From Cymbidium sinense (lineage: Eukaryota > Streptophyta > Magnoliopsida > Asparagales > Orchidaceae): 64,000 nucleotides of DNA. Position numbers and translations under genes: made by a program. The notes beneath the pieces are model-generated. The model saw only the letters and a program-made list of their open reading frames with translations. It had not been told where the DNA came from and ran no database searches. The stretch spans positions 42,727,648 to 42,791,647 of the forward strand of contig CM038221.1 in NCBI GenBank assembly GCA_021442155.1, written 5' to 3'. The number at the start of each line of letters is the position of its first letter. Within the stretch, counting starts at the first letter, position 1. This document shows, one piece after another, positions 25,065 through 38,400 of the stretch.

Positions 25065-28000
25065 GTTTGACATTTTAACTATCGTGCTATGTATTATTTC
25101 CGTTCTAGTGGAATGAGTGTTGCAGGTAGAAGATGCGATGTTTTCTTTCAATATTTTTGTTATTTTATTGGCAGCGAACATTGCTGGATTGGACTGTGGA
25201 AGGAAGTGAGAACTAGTTGTCATAATTGGGTTTTGATAATACATCTGGTAAATAGCATAAAAAAAAACTGCAGGGAACTCTCAACTTATCTCAAGCTACC
25301 TCTAGGTAATGCTAAAAAGTACTAAGCATAATTTGGTCCTCCTTTTTCCATATGTGCAGACTGTTTTCTCTTTCCTTGACTACTGGTACCATTCAATTCT
25401 CATAAATGATCCTTAGGATACCCATTAAGTTGTTAATATTTGCCACCAATTTTAAGTGCAGGCATTTCCTATATTTTGCATCATTAATGATTGGGGTCAG
25501 GTCAACAATGAAAAAGCTGGTTTTAATTTTAGCAGTTGAAAATTATTAAAATTCTCATCCATGGCCTTTATTCTAATAATTCAGCCTTGTCATAGGTCAA
25601 ACAACTGAAATTTCTTTCACTCACATTCACTAGCTACTTAGGTTATAATATTTTTTGTGTTGGAAAATTGTGAAGGTGGAAATGATTTTGATGTTTTTAG
25701 GATTTTGGTTGAAAGCCCTGCACACACATAAGTAAATTGAAATCAACACATTATATGTACAAGCTTTTTTTGCGTGAAAAATATTAGAAATGAAAAAAAA
25801 AATCGTGAGGCATAGCCCAGTTACATTTGTCAACTAGTGTAGAATTACGAAGGGCCATATTTTCTCACAGTTGAAGAAAGTGTTAATACAATATAATATG
25901 CTTAAATAATAAGATTGTCTATAGGCTTTTAAAATCTCCACCTACTTCTATTCATGTATTTGAGTGATTCTTTACTTTTTGAAAAGTAGATAATATATCA
26001 AATAAGACATTGCCCATACATTTCACATTAATAGAAGTCTTCTTGATATGATTCAAGATTTCCTATAGGCTTAAGCTCATATTGTTAATTTTCTCTCTCG
26101 ATCATGAGAGATAACTTTTGATTAAGACTAGTTTATAGGCTCTATTATGCTTGGTGGGGGGAATGATGATTGATTAAGATATTAATATTCCTTCTTCCCA
26201 AGTTGTCATCAATCATGATATATTTAGTCAGTGAGGTAGTGATTTAATGTGATTGAATGAACCTTATTAACAATTATGAGTTGCATTATGTAGGAGATGT
26301 CATATACTTGGTGCGAAAGCTTATTGTAGGAGTCAATTTCAAGACCAAATTTGAATAATAGAGGGTTTTATGCCCAATTAAGTTCCTTTGATTGTTTCAT
26401 AGACCTTGCCATTGACGAAAATTTGGGCTTATATTGTAACCATCATATGATGATTTCATCACAATCAAACTAATCATTTGGCCATGATACACAAGTTTCA
26501 TCTTTATTATCATGAAATTTCTGAATGTTATCATATGCATATAATTGATATATGACATTGATTTAAAATGGTTTTTGGTTAGATTTAAATTTTCATTTCT
26601 TGATAGATTAATGTGTCGTATAGTTTTGATGATTTATTTGAATGCGAAACTACTAATTATTGTTCCATCTTTTTAACCTTTTTTTGTAGGGAGAAATAGA
26701 ATTTCCTTTGACTATGATTTTCTATTGAGTGCACCATCAATGAGAATGGATAAAGTATATATTGTGAAATTTTAGAGGACATTTTTATGATGAGAATTCC
26801 TTTAGGTTGTGAGTGATGATAATGTATCCATCATAGGAGGATGCATCTTGAAGTATGTTTTTTTAAGCTCCAAAGTTTGATTTCAAAAAGGAACTCATCT
26901 ACTATGATTTTTCAATAATCGATCCCTTTTAGATTGGTTTGGTTTGCTTTCACTTTCGATTGTTTCAATTCCAGTCTCTACTCTTGGTTGTCGTGATATT
27001 TCAAACTATTGTGCATGTGGAATCAATCCAATTCGTGTCCTGTCCTATTTGCAATGGGAAAACTTTATTTCATAAAGAGAGAGTAACTTATGCTTGCAAG
27101 GCCTTCTATTAAAGAGGAGCCTTTTGCAGGAAAACATATTGAACTTTGGAATGCTATTTTTTCCATGCTAGGCTACTTACCATAGTTAGGCTTCTTTATA
27201 ACAAAAAAAAGCTATTATTTGGTGGTTCATAGTGCTTCTATGTTGATATCCTTTCTACGCCTCGGTCCATATGTTTTGGGTAGTTATAGCATTGATGGAT
27301 GGTTGGAATTTTATTTTGAGCAATATATATATTTGAAATTTTGATGATTTCGCTAGTTTGCAGCCTACATGTTATTAATTTAAAACTCTTGGCAAGTATT
27401 TGATTTGTATATTTAAAAATGGACTTTGTGCATTGCAGCTTGTACGCAGCAACAGTCGTCGATCTATGCCTTCACAAGCTGATGAGGAAGCACATCAACT
27501 ATCATATTTACAAAAACATATGGCCAATTTGATTGCTCTTCTAGCCGAGTCTACAGAAGGACAAGATGATGAATCATTGGTATGCATGCATGGGAGAAAC
27601 TGTTATTGTCACACTAAGATATCGTATAATTAAAGTTGTTGTGCATTGTGTTTGAAATGCCATTTCAATACCAACTCACAAGTTTCAATTCTGAAATTTT
27701 TTTTTAAACATGTGTCAATTAATTTCAATTGTTTACTTGAAGTCTAGATTTGACTGTTTTTTTGTTGCATGGGGTGATGTTAATGGATGCTTAACATTGT
27801 AAAGAGCACTATCATCATCAGTGAAGGAAATTTTTAGTTTGGTTTGACATACCTAGATCTATTCATTATGGACATTCACCAGATGTTTAGTGTAATGAAA
27901 TTGAAAATATTATAAATCTCATTATATAATGAGGTTACAGTAAAAGAACTATTAACAATAGTGTTAAAAATCTTGGTTGTTATATTTTTTGGTTTCATAT

Positions 28001-31000
28001 CAATGGATTTATTAATGTTATTAGTTTAATATATATTATTTCAAATTATTATACTATTGAACTCTCACGTTTTCATGTAATGTACATCTAAGCATTTAGA
28101 ATGAATTAGCAAATCATGAATTTTTGTATGCAATGCTTAGTTTTTTGCACACAATTATGATCATTCACCTGTCAAAAAATGAAAATGTTGAGATGTCACC
28201 CTTAAAAGGTATTAATACTGGGTACTCACCCAATTTGGTATGTCAGATCTTTCAAACCTTCAATTTGTCTGGTTTTAACCCCAACTCCTCTCTGAGAAAG
28301 TATGTAATATTTGAATTTAGAAGTATGCACATACTCGCTAACTCTCTATCTAGCGACTTTCTAATTCGCATTCGATTAACATCAATTTATCTCTTGTTGG
28401 TTCTTAAGTTGACTTATCATGATGCCCATTGATCAACTTTAGTTCAACAATCTCTAGTTTTGATCATCATCTCAACTATTAGGTTGATGAATCCTGGGCG
28501 CGCTACTAGCTCGCTTCTTGTCAACACCTCCTGTCCTATCAACTTCTGCTACCATGAACTCTTCTAGCAACACCTTCATTGATGCCATCTTTAATCTTTC
28601 TAGCAACAACCTATTCGTTCGCTCCTCGTCTGTCAACTTTCGATGTTATAATTATTTTGGCGATGATTCCCCACCAATAGCTTTCTCCACTAGTGAGCCT
28701 CCCTTCATCCCATCATCCAAAGGCTGACATCTTTGTCTCATCTGCTCGATGCATTCAACCCATTACATTAGCATCGATGTCTCAGAGATAGGAATTTTGT
28801 TGATACTAGCCTCAGCATTATGCCATTAGTCTAATCCTCAACATCATATCCCTATTATATCGTTGCTCACTTCAAAGATTACCCAGCATATTATATATGA
28901 CTCATGTTTGGAGGTGACATGCCCTATATATTTGACAACTCAGCATTATGAAAATGTCCCCACATCTCTTTTATGTACGCGCAACTCTTTGGAGTAACTA
29001 ATAAACTTTTTTTTCCATCCTATAAATATGTATTGTCTAGGATTTGGTAGGATCATGTTCTTGTTGAGATTAAACTCATTTAAAGGAGGATTCTTTGCGT
29101 CTTTTTTTTTGTCCTTGCCCATTGGGGATGAAGTGGTTTTTTGATGTAAAATGTATTATTCTCTCATTTCATAGTGGAATCACACCCTTGAATGCACCTT
29201 GGATGTAGGCTACAAAGTTGAGCCACATAAAATCTCATCTTCATATGCATCCATTCCTCCCCTCCCTTCTTTAAAAAATGTCGCTCTCCATCACCTCTAT
29301 TGCCTGATCCCATCTTGGGTGTGACCTACCAAGTATCGCTCATGTCCCAAGCCAAGAAGAATGTTGAGCCAAAGGCTGTGTGTCTATGTGTCACCTTGGA
29401 TGCCATTCCCCTCTCAAGCCATAAGGCACCTCTCTAGAGGTTGCTCCATTGAGAATGTGATACATCTTAATCATAAAAAACTTAACAGATCATTGAGAAT
29501 GAAACTTGATGGTTTTGTTATCCTCTTCAAAATTTAGGTAGTATTATTATAATGGAAAACATTGGCGTTGTTTTTGCTAATTTACAACATTTAGTTGTTA
29601 CATTTGAAATTGTCCCACTATATGTGTGTTATCAAAAGCAAACTATATCACTTATAAACTGTTTTTAGCTATGATGAATATTTTTTAAGAGTTTTAAGTA
29701 AGATAAATATCAAAGTAAGTAGAGGAATTATGTAATTGAAATTTCAATTGACTTTTGTGTTTGAAATTATGGGTAAATGGATTTTCTTAAACAAGCATAC
29801 TGAACTACTTAGGCTATAGCATATTTGCATGCGTAGCTAAAGGGTAATCTAATGGTTTCTATTCATTTTTTGTTATCATACATGTTTTCTTTTTTTAATG
29901 CATTTTTGGCCTCTATCTTTCTCTGTCTCCTAACACTTTTCTTCATTATTAAGATTTATTGTTATATTACGTAAAAGTTCTTGTACTTGCAATATGCCTT
30001 ATTTGTTTTATGCACATTCTTGGTTTTTGTACTCATGCTCTTTTCATATCACTTAATATAAAATTATCATCATCATGAGAACTAACTCATTTTTTATGTT
30101 TGAAGTATTATCACTCATTTTTTCAATCACTCTGTGGCGTTGGTTTTATGTCTGGCAGCTAAAGCAAGGTACTTGCCTAAGCATGTCCTAGCAATGACTA
30201 TTGACACCTACTTAAAAGTTGTCTGGGGTGGCCTCAGCTTACCTTAAACCTAATTTAAAGTTGGCATTGAAAAGGAATTAAGATGTGGATGCTTTTATTT
30301 GTGAATTTACAACATCAAAGTCAAATTATGTCCCTAATTTATGAAAGTATCTGCTTATGAATGTCTTATCTGGCAATGTTGGATGGTCCTTTTTTTCAAG
30401 TATGTAAGTCGGTATATTGAAATTTGCCTTGCACAAGTTAGATGTTAAACTTGTTTGTTGTTTTCATAAAAAAGCCGTTGTTTTTGTTGTCAGACTAAGT
30501 CTCTCTATGAGCTGGTTTTATTAAATAAGAAGAAAAAAGTACTAGTTTTGTTTAGCAGCTGGAATGTCTTGTTGGTCATAAGTTTTGAACAAACCAAAAA
30601 AGTAGTTGTTTGACCAGATGTTTTATAATATTATTTTTTTAGAATATTTATGTTGTTTTCATTAGTTCACATCCCTTGTCTCTTAAAAATACATTAGTTA
30701 TTTCTTTATTAGCAAAAACTTTCATATTTGAGTTATTTCATGACTGAATTTGTGTGCCAAATCATATATGAATAGTGTAAAAATAGACTAACGTAGTCTA
30801 TATTGACTTTTTCAGTTGGTCAACTTTGCCATATTTATTTCTGCTTTCTTTTACTCATGTTATTTTCCTGCCCTCTCATAGTAAGCCATGCTTTTGTGTT
30901 TTGAACTATGTCGATATTCAAAGTTCTTTGCATTGAAGAAAAGGCAAGTTAATCACATAGTCTGTGAAGACAAGTTGCATTTGTGTGTTGACTGTTTTAC

Positions 31001-34000
31001 CTAGTAACTTTCTAGGATTACAATTTTAGAGTTGGGGTTGCACTATCTAGATTCTAGGAAAGGCTGGCATTGACAACTATACCATTTAGCAATAGCTTAA
31101 GCTGAACTCCAAAATGATTGAAACCTTGTTCCCTTTTTTTCCCCGTCATTTCAATCAATGAAATGTAACATAGCAAAGGCTTAGTTTGACCTGCTCAATC
31201 TGTAGGATAAGTGGGCTAAGTTGGATAAGTACAATCCAGTTAAACATTTGTACCGTTAGATCTGCTCTTTTTTGTATTCAACTCTATACTCTAATATGCT
31301 TGAATTATAAATCATCTTCATAGGTGTTCCAGTTATACTGGGGTCCTTAATGCCTTATATCATGTAGTTGGCTTGCCAAATGGACTTCAAGATTTTCAAT
31401 GTGACAATCACTTGCACTAATATAGAGAAGAGTGATTCATTATCATTTTTTTTCTTAAAGTTAAATGAAAAAATGACAAGATTTCAGTCACTAGAAATAG
31501 CAATTGTTGCCCTCTAATAAAAGATTGGTGGCATTTATTTTTTATAGTCAAACCTGTCAAATGGTGCTAGGCACTCGGCTAAAGCAAATTTTAATCTCTC
31601 ATTAGTTCAAGGTGCTCTTTAAGCTGTACGGAATCTGTGTAGTGTAAATGACATTTTTGGTTATACGCTGAGCAATGGGCATGAATTGAATGCCATATTT
31701 GCTGCTTCTCTTTAGCAAATTGCAACATAATGAATGCCCGTGCAACATAATTTGCATTCCTAATACTTGTGCTACAGGTTTTTTTCTACAAACTTTTTAA
31801 CAGAGTATCATAATAGCCAGGTTGGAATAGCTTTCTTTTTATTTTTAGGATGTTCAAGCTTTATTTGTCTAGTTTTTTGTGTATGCACTGTGCCATTTTT
31901 TATGTTTTCTTTAATGTTTAACATTCAGGTTATGACGATGGAAAGATTTGAGCACCTTGGTTTTCTCATTCAATTTGAGAAGGGATGTGATGTGATTCCA
32001 TTAAGGCAAGCAGCCCCGTTTTTCTCAAATTCAGATTCAGATATGCCTGCTGCACCTGTCTCAGCTGCCCAAGTTCATGACTGGATTTCACAAATCATAA
32101 ATACTTCATTAGAGCATAATGCTGAGAAGGTGATGGCCAAGGAAAATGGCCCTTCCAATACCTTGGATGTTGATGTGACTATGGTTGATGCCACTTCATG
32201 CCATTCGAGGAGCCAGACTAGCATCTCAAAAAATGGGATTTCAATTCAAAGCAGTCATGGGAACTCTAGAACTCAAACATTTGTGGAAGGCATCTCTAAA
32301 GCATCGTTTGTCAAGCAACCATGTGATATTAAAGGCAATTCTGTTAAGGTACTGTTGAGATCATTGAAATATTTAATGTTTGAACTCTTGGAACATGCTA
32401 GGTTTGTCAAAAGTTTCTTGTGTCATGTTGCCTTTGCTCTCCTATTGTTTACAATCAAGATTGAAGGACTCGATATCATAGATGATGCACATTGCTTAGC
32501 TATTTTTTTCATCGGCATTCACCTACTGACTATTTTGAATATTGCAACAAATGTATTGGTTAGATGTATAATGGAGATTTTTCGCGTTCATGGCAAACAA
32601 TTTTTTTTCTTTTTCATAATTTTGTCAAAGCCTGTTTGAAACTACACGCTTTTTTTGGTAATTTCTCTGTCAAATCAAATTTAACGAATTTAAATGTTTT
32701 AAAGAGAACTAAAATCCTAGGTTGTATAGAGCTTTGTATTCTTTGCTACACTCTAAGCCATTTTTTAGCTGCTTTCAATTCAACGTATGAGTACATACTG
32801 AATTATGTCCTTGAGAATCAAGCTAGATTTTGGAAACTGACAGCACTGAAATTTTTATTATCAGTGGATTGCTGATGCAATGTATGTAGTTTTCATCAAA
32901 TTTTCAGTTCCAGTGTGTAAATTGTTTGGTTTATGCTTGAGGAGATGATTTTAAAGCTGAGTGGCAATGGTGGGGGAATTAGTAGCAGATAATTGGGAAG
33001 TCAGGAAGTGTTTTACTATTGGCGCTAGATAGTTGTTGCCTAGGTTGAAAAACTGGATCAAGAAAGGCTGACGATGCAGTAGAACACTACATCCGTTGCC
33101 AATTGTTGCTGTTGTTATTCACTAGCTTTTTGAAGTTTAGCAGGATCTAATCGGTCTCACACTTCCATGGTTTTGTAGAGATATTTTATATTTGAATCAT
33201 TTGTTTGGATGTCCCATCCTAATTGTGCCTATATTTATTTTTTTCATTAATAAAAATATTTTTAAAAGCAAGCTACAAAAACTTAGAATTTGGGATGTTC
33301 ATAAGGAAGCTAATGTTATGTGGGAAAAAAGTAACTTGTGAAATTAAGCAAGTTGTTAAAAATGTGCTTGGAGAATCAAAAGGAAAAGTTTTTAATAAAA
33401 ATGGTTGGTGGTGAATCGAATACGAAAAAAAGAAATAAAAATATTATTATAAAACTTGGTTTAGATGTAAAACTGAGAATTGAGAAAGATATAACACATA
33501 GATTCTAAGAAAGAATATATGATGCAAAAAAATTTAACTTTTAGTGATTTATACAATAGATTAGATATTAAAGAAGGTGAAAGATGTATGTATAAGTTAG
33601 CCAATCAAAGAGATAGGAGAAGGAAAGATCTAGTTCAAATGATGTGTATTAAGGATGAAAATCATTAATTATTTTTCTTAGAAAAAGATATTGAAAATAG
33701 GTCGATGAGTTATTTTGATAAACTTTTCAATGAAGGATCTGAAAATACGATTGATTTTAACACCTTAATACCCAAAACAAAAACAGAGAATTTTATTTTT
33801 ATCGTCATATTAGTAGATCTGAAGTTAGAGAAGCTTTAAAGAACGTGAAATGTGAAAACAAGAGACTGATGATATAGAAGTGTGGAAATGTTTAGAAGAT
33901 CAAGAAATTTCTTGGCTTACAAATTTGGTTAATGTTATTTTAAAGACTAAAAAGATGTCAGATGAGTGAAGAAAGAGTTTGTTGGTTTATATATTTAAGA

Positions 34001-35396
34001 ATAAAGGTGATGCAAAAGAGTGCACAAATTATAGAGGAATTAAGTTAATGTGTCATACATTGAAATTTATGGGAGAGAGTAATTGAGCATAGGTTACGAT
34101 GTGATACAAAAGTTTCTCACAATCAATTTGGTTTCATGCTAGGTAGATCTATTATGGATGCTATACATTTGGTAAGAGGTTTGATGGAGAAGTATAGAGG
34201 AATTAAGGAGGATCTACCTATGATATTTATTGATTTAGAAAAAACTTATGATAAAGTTTCAAGAGATGTTCTTCGGAGAGTTCTAGAAAAGAAAAGAGTT
34301 AATATTGGTTATATTCAAGTCATTAAGGATATGTATACTAGAGCTATTACTTGTGTCCAAACACAAAGAGGATTGACAAAATATTTTTCTATTTCAGTTG
34401 GATTATATCAAGGATCAGCTTTAAGCTCTTATCTTTTTGCTTTAATTATGGATGTTCTTACTAGGCATTTATAGGAAGATGCACCTTGGTGTATATTTTT
34501 TGTTGATGACATTCTTCTTGTTGATAAGACTAGAGAGGGAGTCCAAGAGAAACTTGAATTATGGAGGTCAACCTTAGAGTCTAAAGGTTTTCGTTTAAGT
34601 AGATCTAAAATTGAATATATGGAGTGTAATTTTAGTTGTAGAAGTTCTAATGATAGTGTTGTGATATTAGGTGAACAAGTCATTAAAAAGAGTGAGAGAT
34701 TCAAATATTTAGGCTCTGTTGTTCAAAATGATGATGAAATAGATGGAAATGTTATTTGTAGAAATCAAGTTGGATGGTTGAAGTGGAGGAATGCATGTGG
34801 CCTATTGTGTGATAGAAAAGTATCACTTAAACTTAAGGAAAAATTTTATAAGATGGTGGTAAGACCTGCAATGATTTATAGTGCAGAATGTTGGTCAATA
34901 AAAGAGAAATATAAGACTAAGTTAAGTGTTGCAGTGATGAGGATGCTCAGGTGGATGGGTGGCTTTACTCTTAGAGATAAAATGCAAAATGAGTATGTTC
35001 TGGAAAAAGTTAGAGTAGCTCTAGTGGAAGATAAGATTAGAGAGAGTCGCCTTAGATGGTTTGGCCACATAAAGCCGACCGTCCAAGATGCAGATTTGTT
35101 TATTTTAAGAAAGGTAGAGTAGACCAAAAGACTTTAAGTTAAGATGTATAAAAAATGACCTTAGTATAGTTGAATTAAATGAGAATTTGACACATAATAG
35201 GACACAATGGAGATGAAGGATTCATGTAGCTGACCCCAGTTAGTGGGATAAAGGCTTGTTGTTGTTGTTGTTGTTGTGCTGCAAAAGCTATGTTGCATGA
35301 ACACTTAGGCAAACTCTGGTGCGAAGGCATGGATGGACCAATGGAAATTTTCAAAACATGTAGAACTAGCACTTGATGATTGGCTTTATGTTTTGA

Positions 35397-35453
<57 letters not shown>

Positions 35454-38400
35454 GTTGAAGGGCATTACCCACCATCCATTTATTAACAGATGGATTAAAT
35501 TTGATCACCAAAAAATGTTTTTCTTGTTGTGGTGGTCAACATCGCTCTCTTGAGTTTATTTAAAGGTTCTTTCATAAAAACCTATTTATGTGAGAGATGA
35601 ACATTTTTCCGACAAAATGATAGTAACTTACATATTTTTTTCTCTTTTTCATAAAGGAGAGAGAGTTATATTTGCTCAAATTTATGTATGTATTTATGCA
35701 TTTGGGATAGATGAGACCTTTTTCTTTCCACCCATCAACTTGCGTAGGGCCAATTTTTTGTTTTCATTTTTTGGCAATACTTGAGTGATTTCCTTAGCTG
35801 TTACTCTGACAGGGTGTGTTTTTTAAAAAATTCTTCCCTCCCCCCCCTTCCCGGTCCTTAAGAACGATGGTTGGAAGCTTCAAAAATACTTCCCAAGCAT
35901 TCGTATGATAGTTTGAGGCACAACCTTGAACCTTACTTTCTTCAATAAAGTTCAATTCTTCATCAAGTCCTACCCTGCAGTGTTTGGTCCCAGGTTTCCT
36001 GTGCAAGACTTTTTTTCATTTAGAAGCTATTATTTGTTGATTCTAAAATAAGGGATGCACCTTTCACTTTGAAGCTCACATGGGTATGGGGATTCATTCA
36101 CTTGCATTCCAGTAAGCCTTACAAAAAGCTTCACATTTGTTTCTTGAGCTAAGCTGATGTGCTTTTTCTTGTCTAGAAGCGGAAAATCCATTGATGAGGC
36201 ATTCAAGCAATGGATAGTCTTTTTCTAGACTCAGAATGTGGCTTAGGAGAGAGGAGATATTTCTGACTTCTTGGTTTTAGTATCTTGGTTCTTAAGCTTG
36301 GATAAACAATATATTCACCATTAATCACCTCATTAAATGTTAGTAATTAGTAATTTTAGCCCTATGAAGGGAAATCCTATGTAAGATTTTATTCGATGAG
36401 ATCTCCAAAGCAAATGTATCAAGGTTTAATGTTACCTAAACATAATGTAATGATAATTATGTAGAACAGTATTCAGCAAGGCAGATGCAAAATTAAATAT
36501 GAGTTTATTCAGAATGAAGCACACTATCTAACACAGCCAGTTAGTCATTCTGTTGATCTATTAATACTAGGAAATTAGAATAAATGCTGATTTGTGTGAA
36601 TCAATTGATAGATTTTTCATATCAGAAATTTAGGCTGCAAGATATGTGATCATAAAGAGAATTTTAAAACTCACATATTACTTGAAACTTCAAATGCGTG
36701 GAGAATCCAATTAAATTTAACCATACAACATAACCTGTCAATGGATGTTAAATCAGTAGGAGAATTGTTGTTATAAATTAGAACAATAAAAAAGGAGGCC
36801 TTTTTGATTCTATATTAAGTTGCTAGGATTCTTAGCGTGTATGTTCTGAACTAAAAAATGGTTCTCTCCTATTGGGTTCAACCTCAAGTTGCTATGATTC
36901 TTAGCATGTACGCTTTAAAAAAAGACAAAAACAGTGTTATCCAAGTAAATGTGTTACCTCTTAAACCGTTGGAGGTGATGTACTTTTAAATTATATTCTT
37001 TTATTGTTTGAGAATAAGACTATTTTTTATAAAAACTAATGTAGTTGCTTTAGGCTTAACTTTTATATGAAACATTCAATTCTACAAACACGAACTTAAA
37101 GTCTAATGGTTTTAGTGTCCATTACCAATCTTGTTCATTTGAGTAGTTCTCGCCAGTTTTGTTTTTGTCCGTGGAAAATTAAACTTGTTTTACCCGTTTA
37201 CTGGAATATGATTGAACATTGATAGTCATTATTTGTCAATTTTTAACCCTCATGTTTGCGGTCGGATGGTAGAGGGACATGCCATGTACTATATACAACA
37301 ACAAGCCTTTATCCCACTATGTGGGGTGTATAATCCTATATATTGGCCAAAAAAAGTATTTAGAAGTCTCTATTGAACTCCCTTCTTGTTCTGATTCATG
37401 TACGAAACAATTGGTGCTTGTCTTTTTGACCATATCATTAAATTTTTCTGCAGATTTTGAATTGCCATGATTCGGTAATATATTTACTAGCACCCTTGAA
37501 ATATGCTATTGTTAATGGCTGTTCTGATGCAACTATCGTTCTTGGTGCTATTGGTAAGGTACGTAAATTTTTTTCATTATTATTTTTAACAATGCATATT
37601 GTTCTGTTGTAGTGTTCAGCAGAATATTTTATTATATTGTTTACAGCAACCATCAATCTTCCTGTGCTAGTTTTGCATCATGTCTTCCAGTTACATGTTT
37701 CTACCAGCTTTACAACTGAACATGCAGATTGTTCTTCTAAATAGGCCTAATCCTTCCCAGTTTTCTAATTTTTTACTTGCTAATATGATCTTTTATAGAC
37801 TCATTTGTTCAATTGAACTTCAGCGCTCAGCTACCTGCTTTTCCCCATATTGAAAATTGCAAAAAGGATTGTGGATTTGGCCCATTTTTCCACCCAAGTT
37901 TTTTAAGAAGTTGGGTGACATGATGAAATGTAGGGTATCTACAACATTCATGCATGCCATTAAGTGTAGGTAAGGATGACGGAATTTTCTCCTCCATTGT
38001 TTATATGATACCCTATGCATATAATGTACCACTTTGGCAGCCTTATAAACTCAATCAGAAATGGCCCTTTGGTCTTCTGGGACATTTGATGCTTGCCAAA
38101 TCAGCAATAAAAGGTTCATTTACATAGATGGATGAACTATGTAATATGTGGAATTTAGTGTAACAAACTTGTACTAAATAATTGAACTTAAGAGACCCGA
38201 GTTGAGTTTTGTTTTGCATTCTCAAGCAAGCTTACTTTTGTTATAAAAAAACATATTCCTAGAGTTAGTGGAGACACTTGTTAGTTTTTATGCTGATAAG
38301 GTTTATAAAAACGATATAAATTCTTTTGATTTAAGCAGCTGCATTTTTCTCTCTGTAGGACGTAAGAGTGGAGCACTGTGAAAGAGTACAACTGATTGCT

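Noticed and set aside
28124..28727. Two plus-strand open frames in intron 2
   Set aside because: No recognisable domain, no initiation context or partner exons; kept only as part of the unexplained island.
31767..32639. 290-codon open frame taken as a separate gene
   Set aside because: Only 31,929-32,348 matches the TBCCD1 family. The rest is intron translation beyond good AG and GT sites.
35175..35465. Minus-strand open frame with long Ile-Tyr alternation
   Set aside because: It is the translation of a TA microsatellite and the TTG tail of a LINE.
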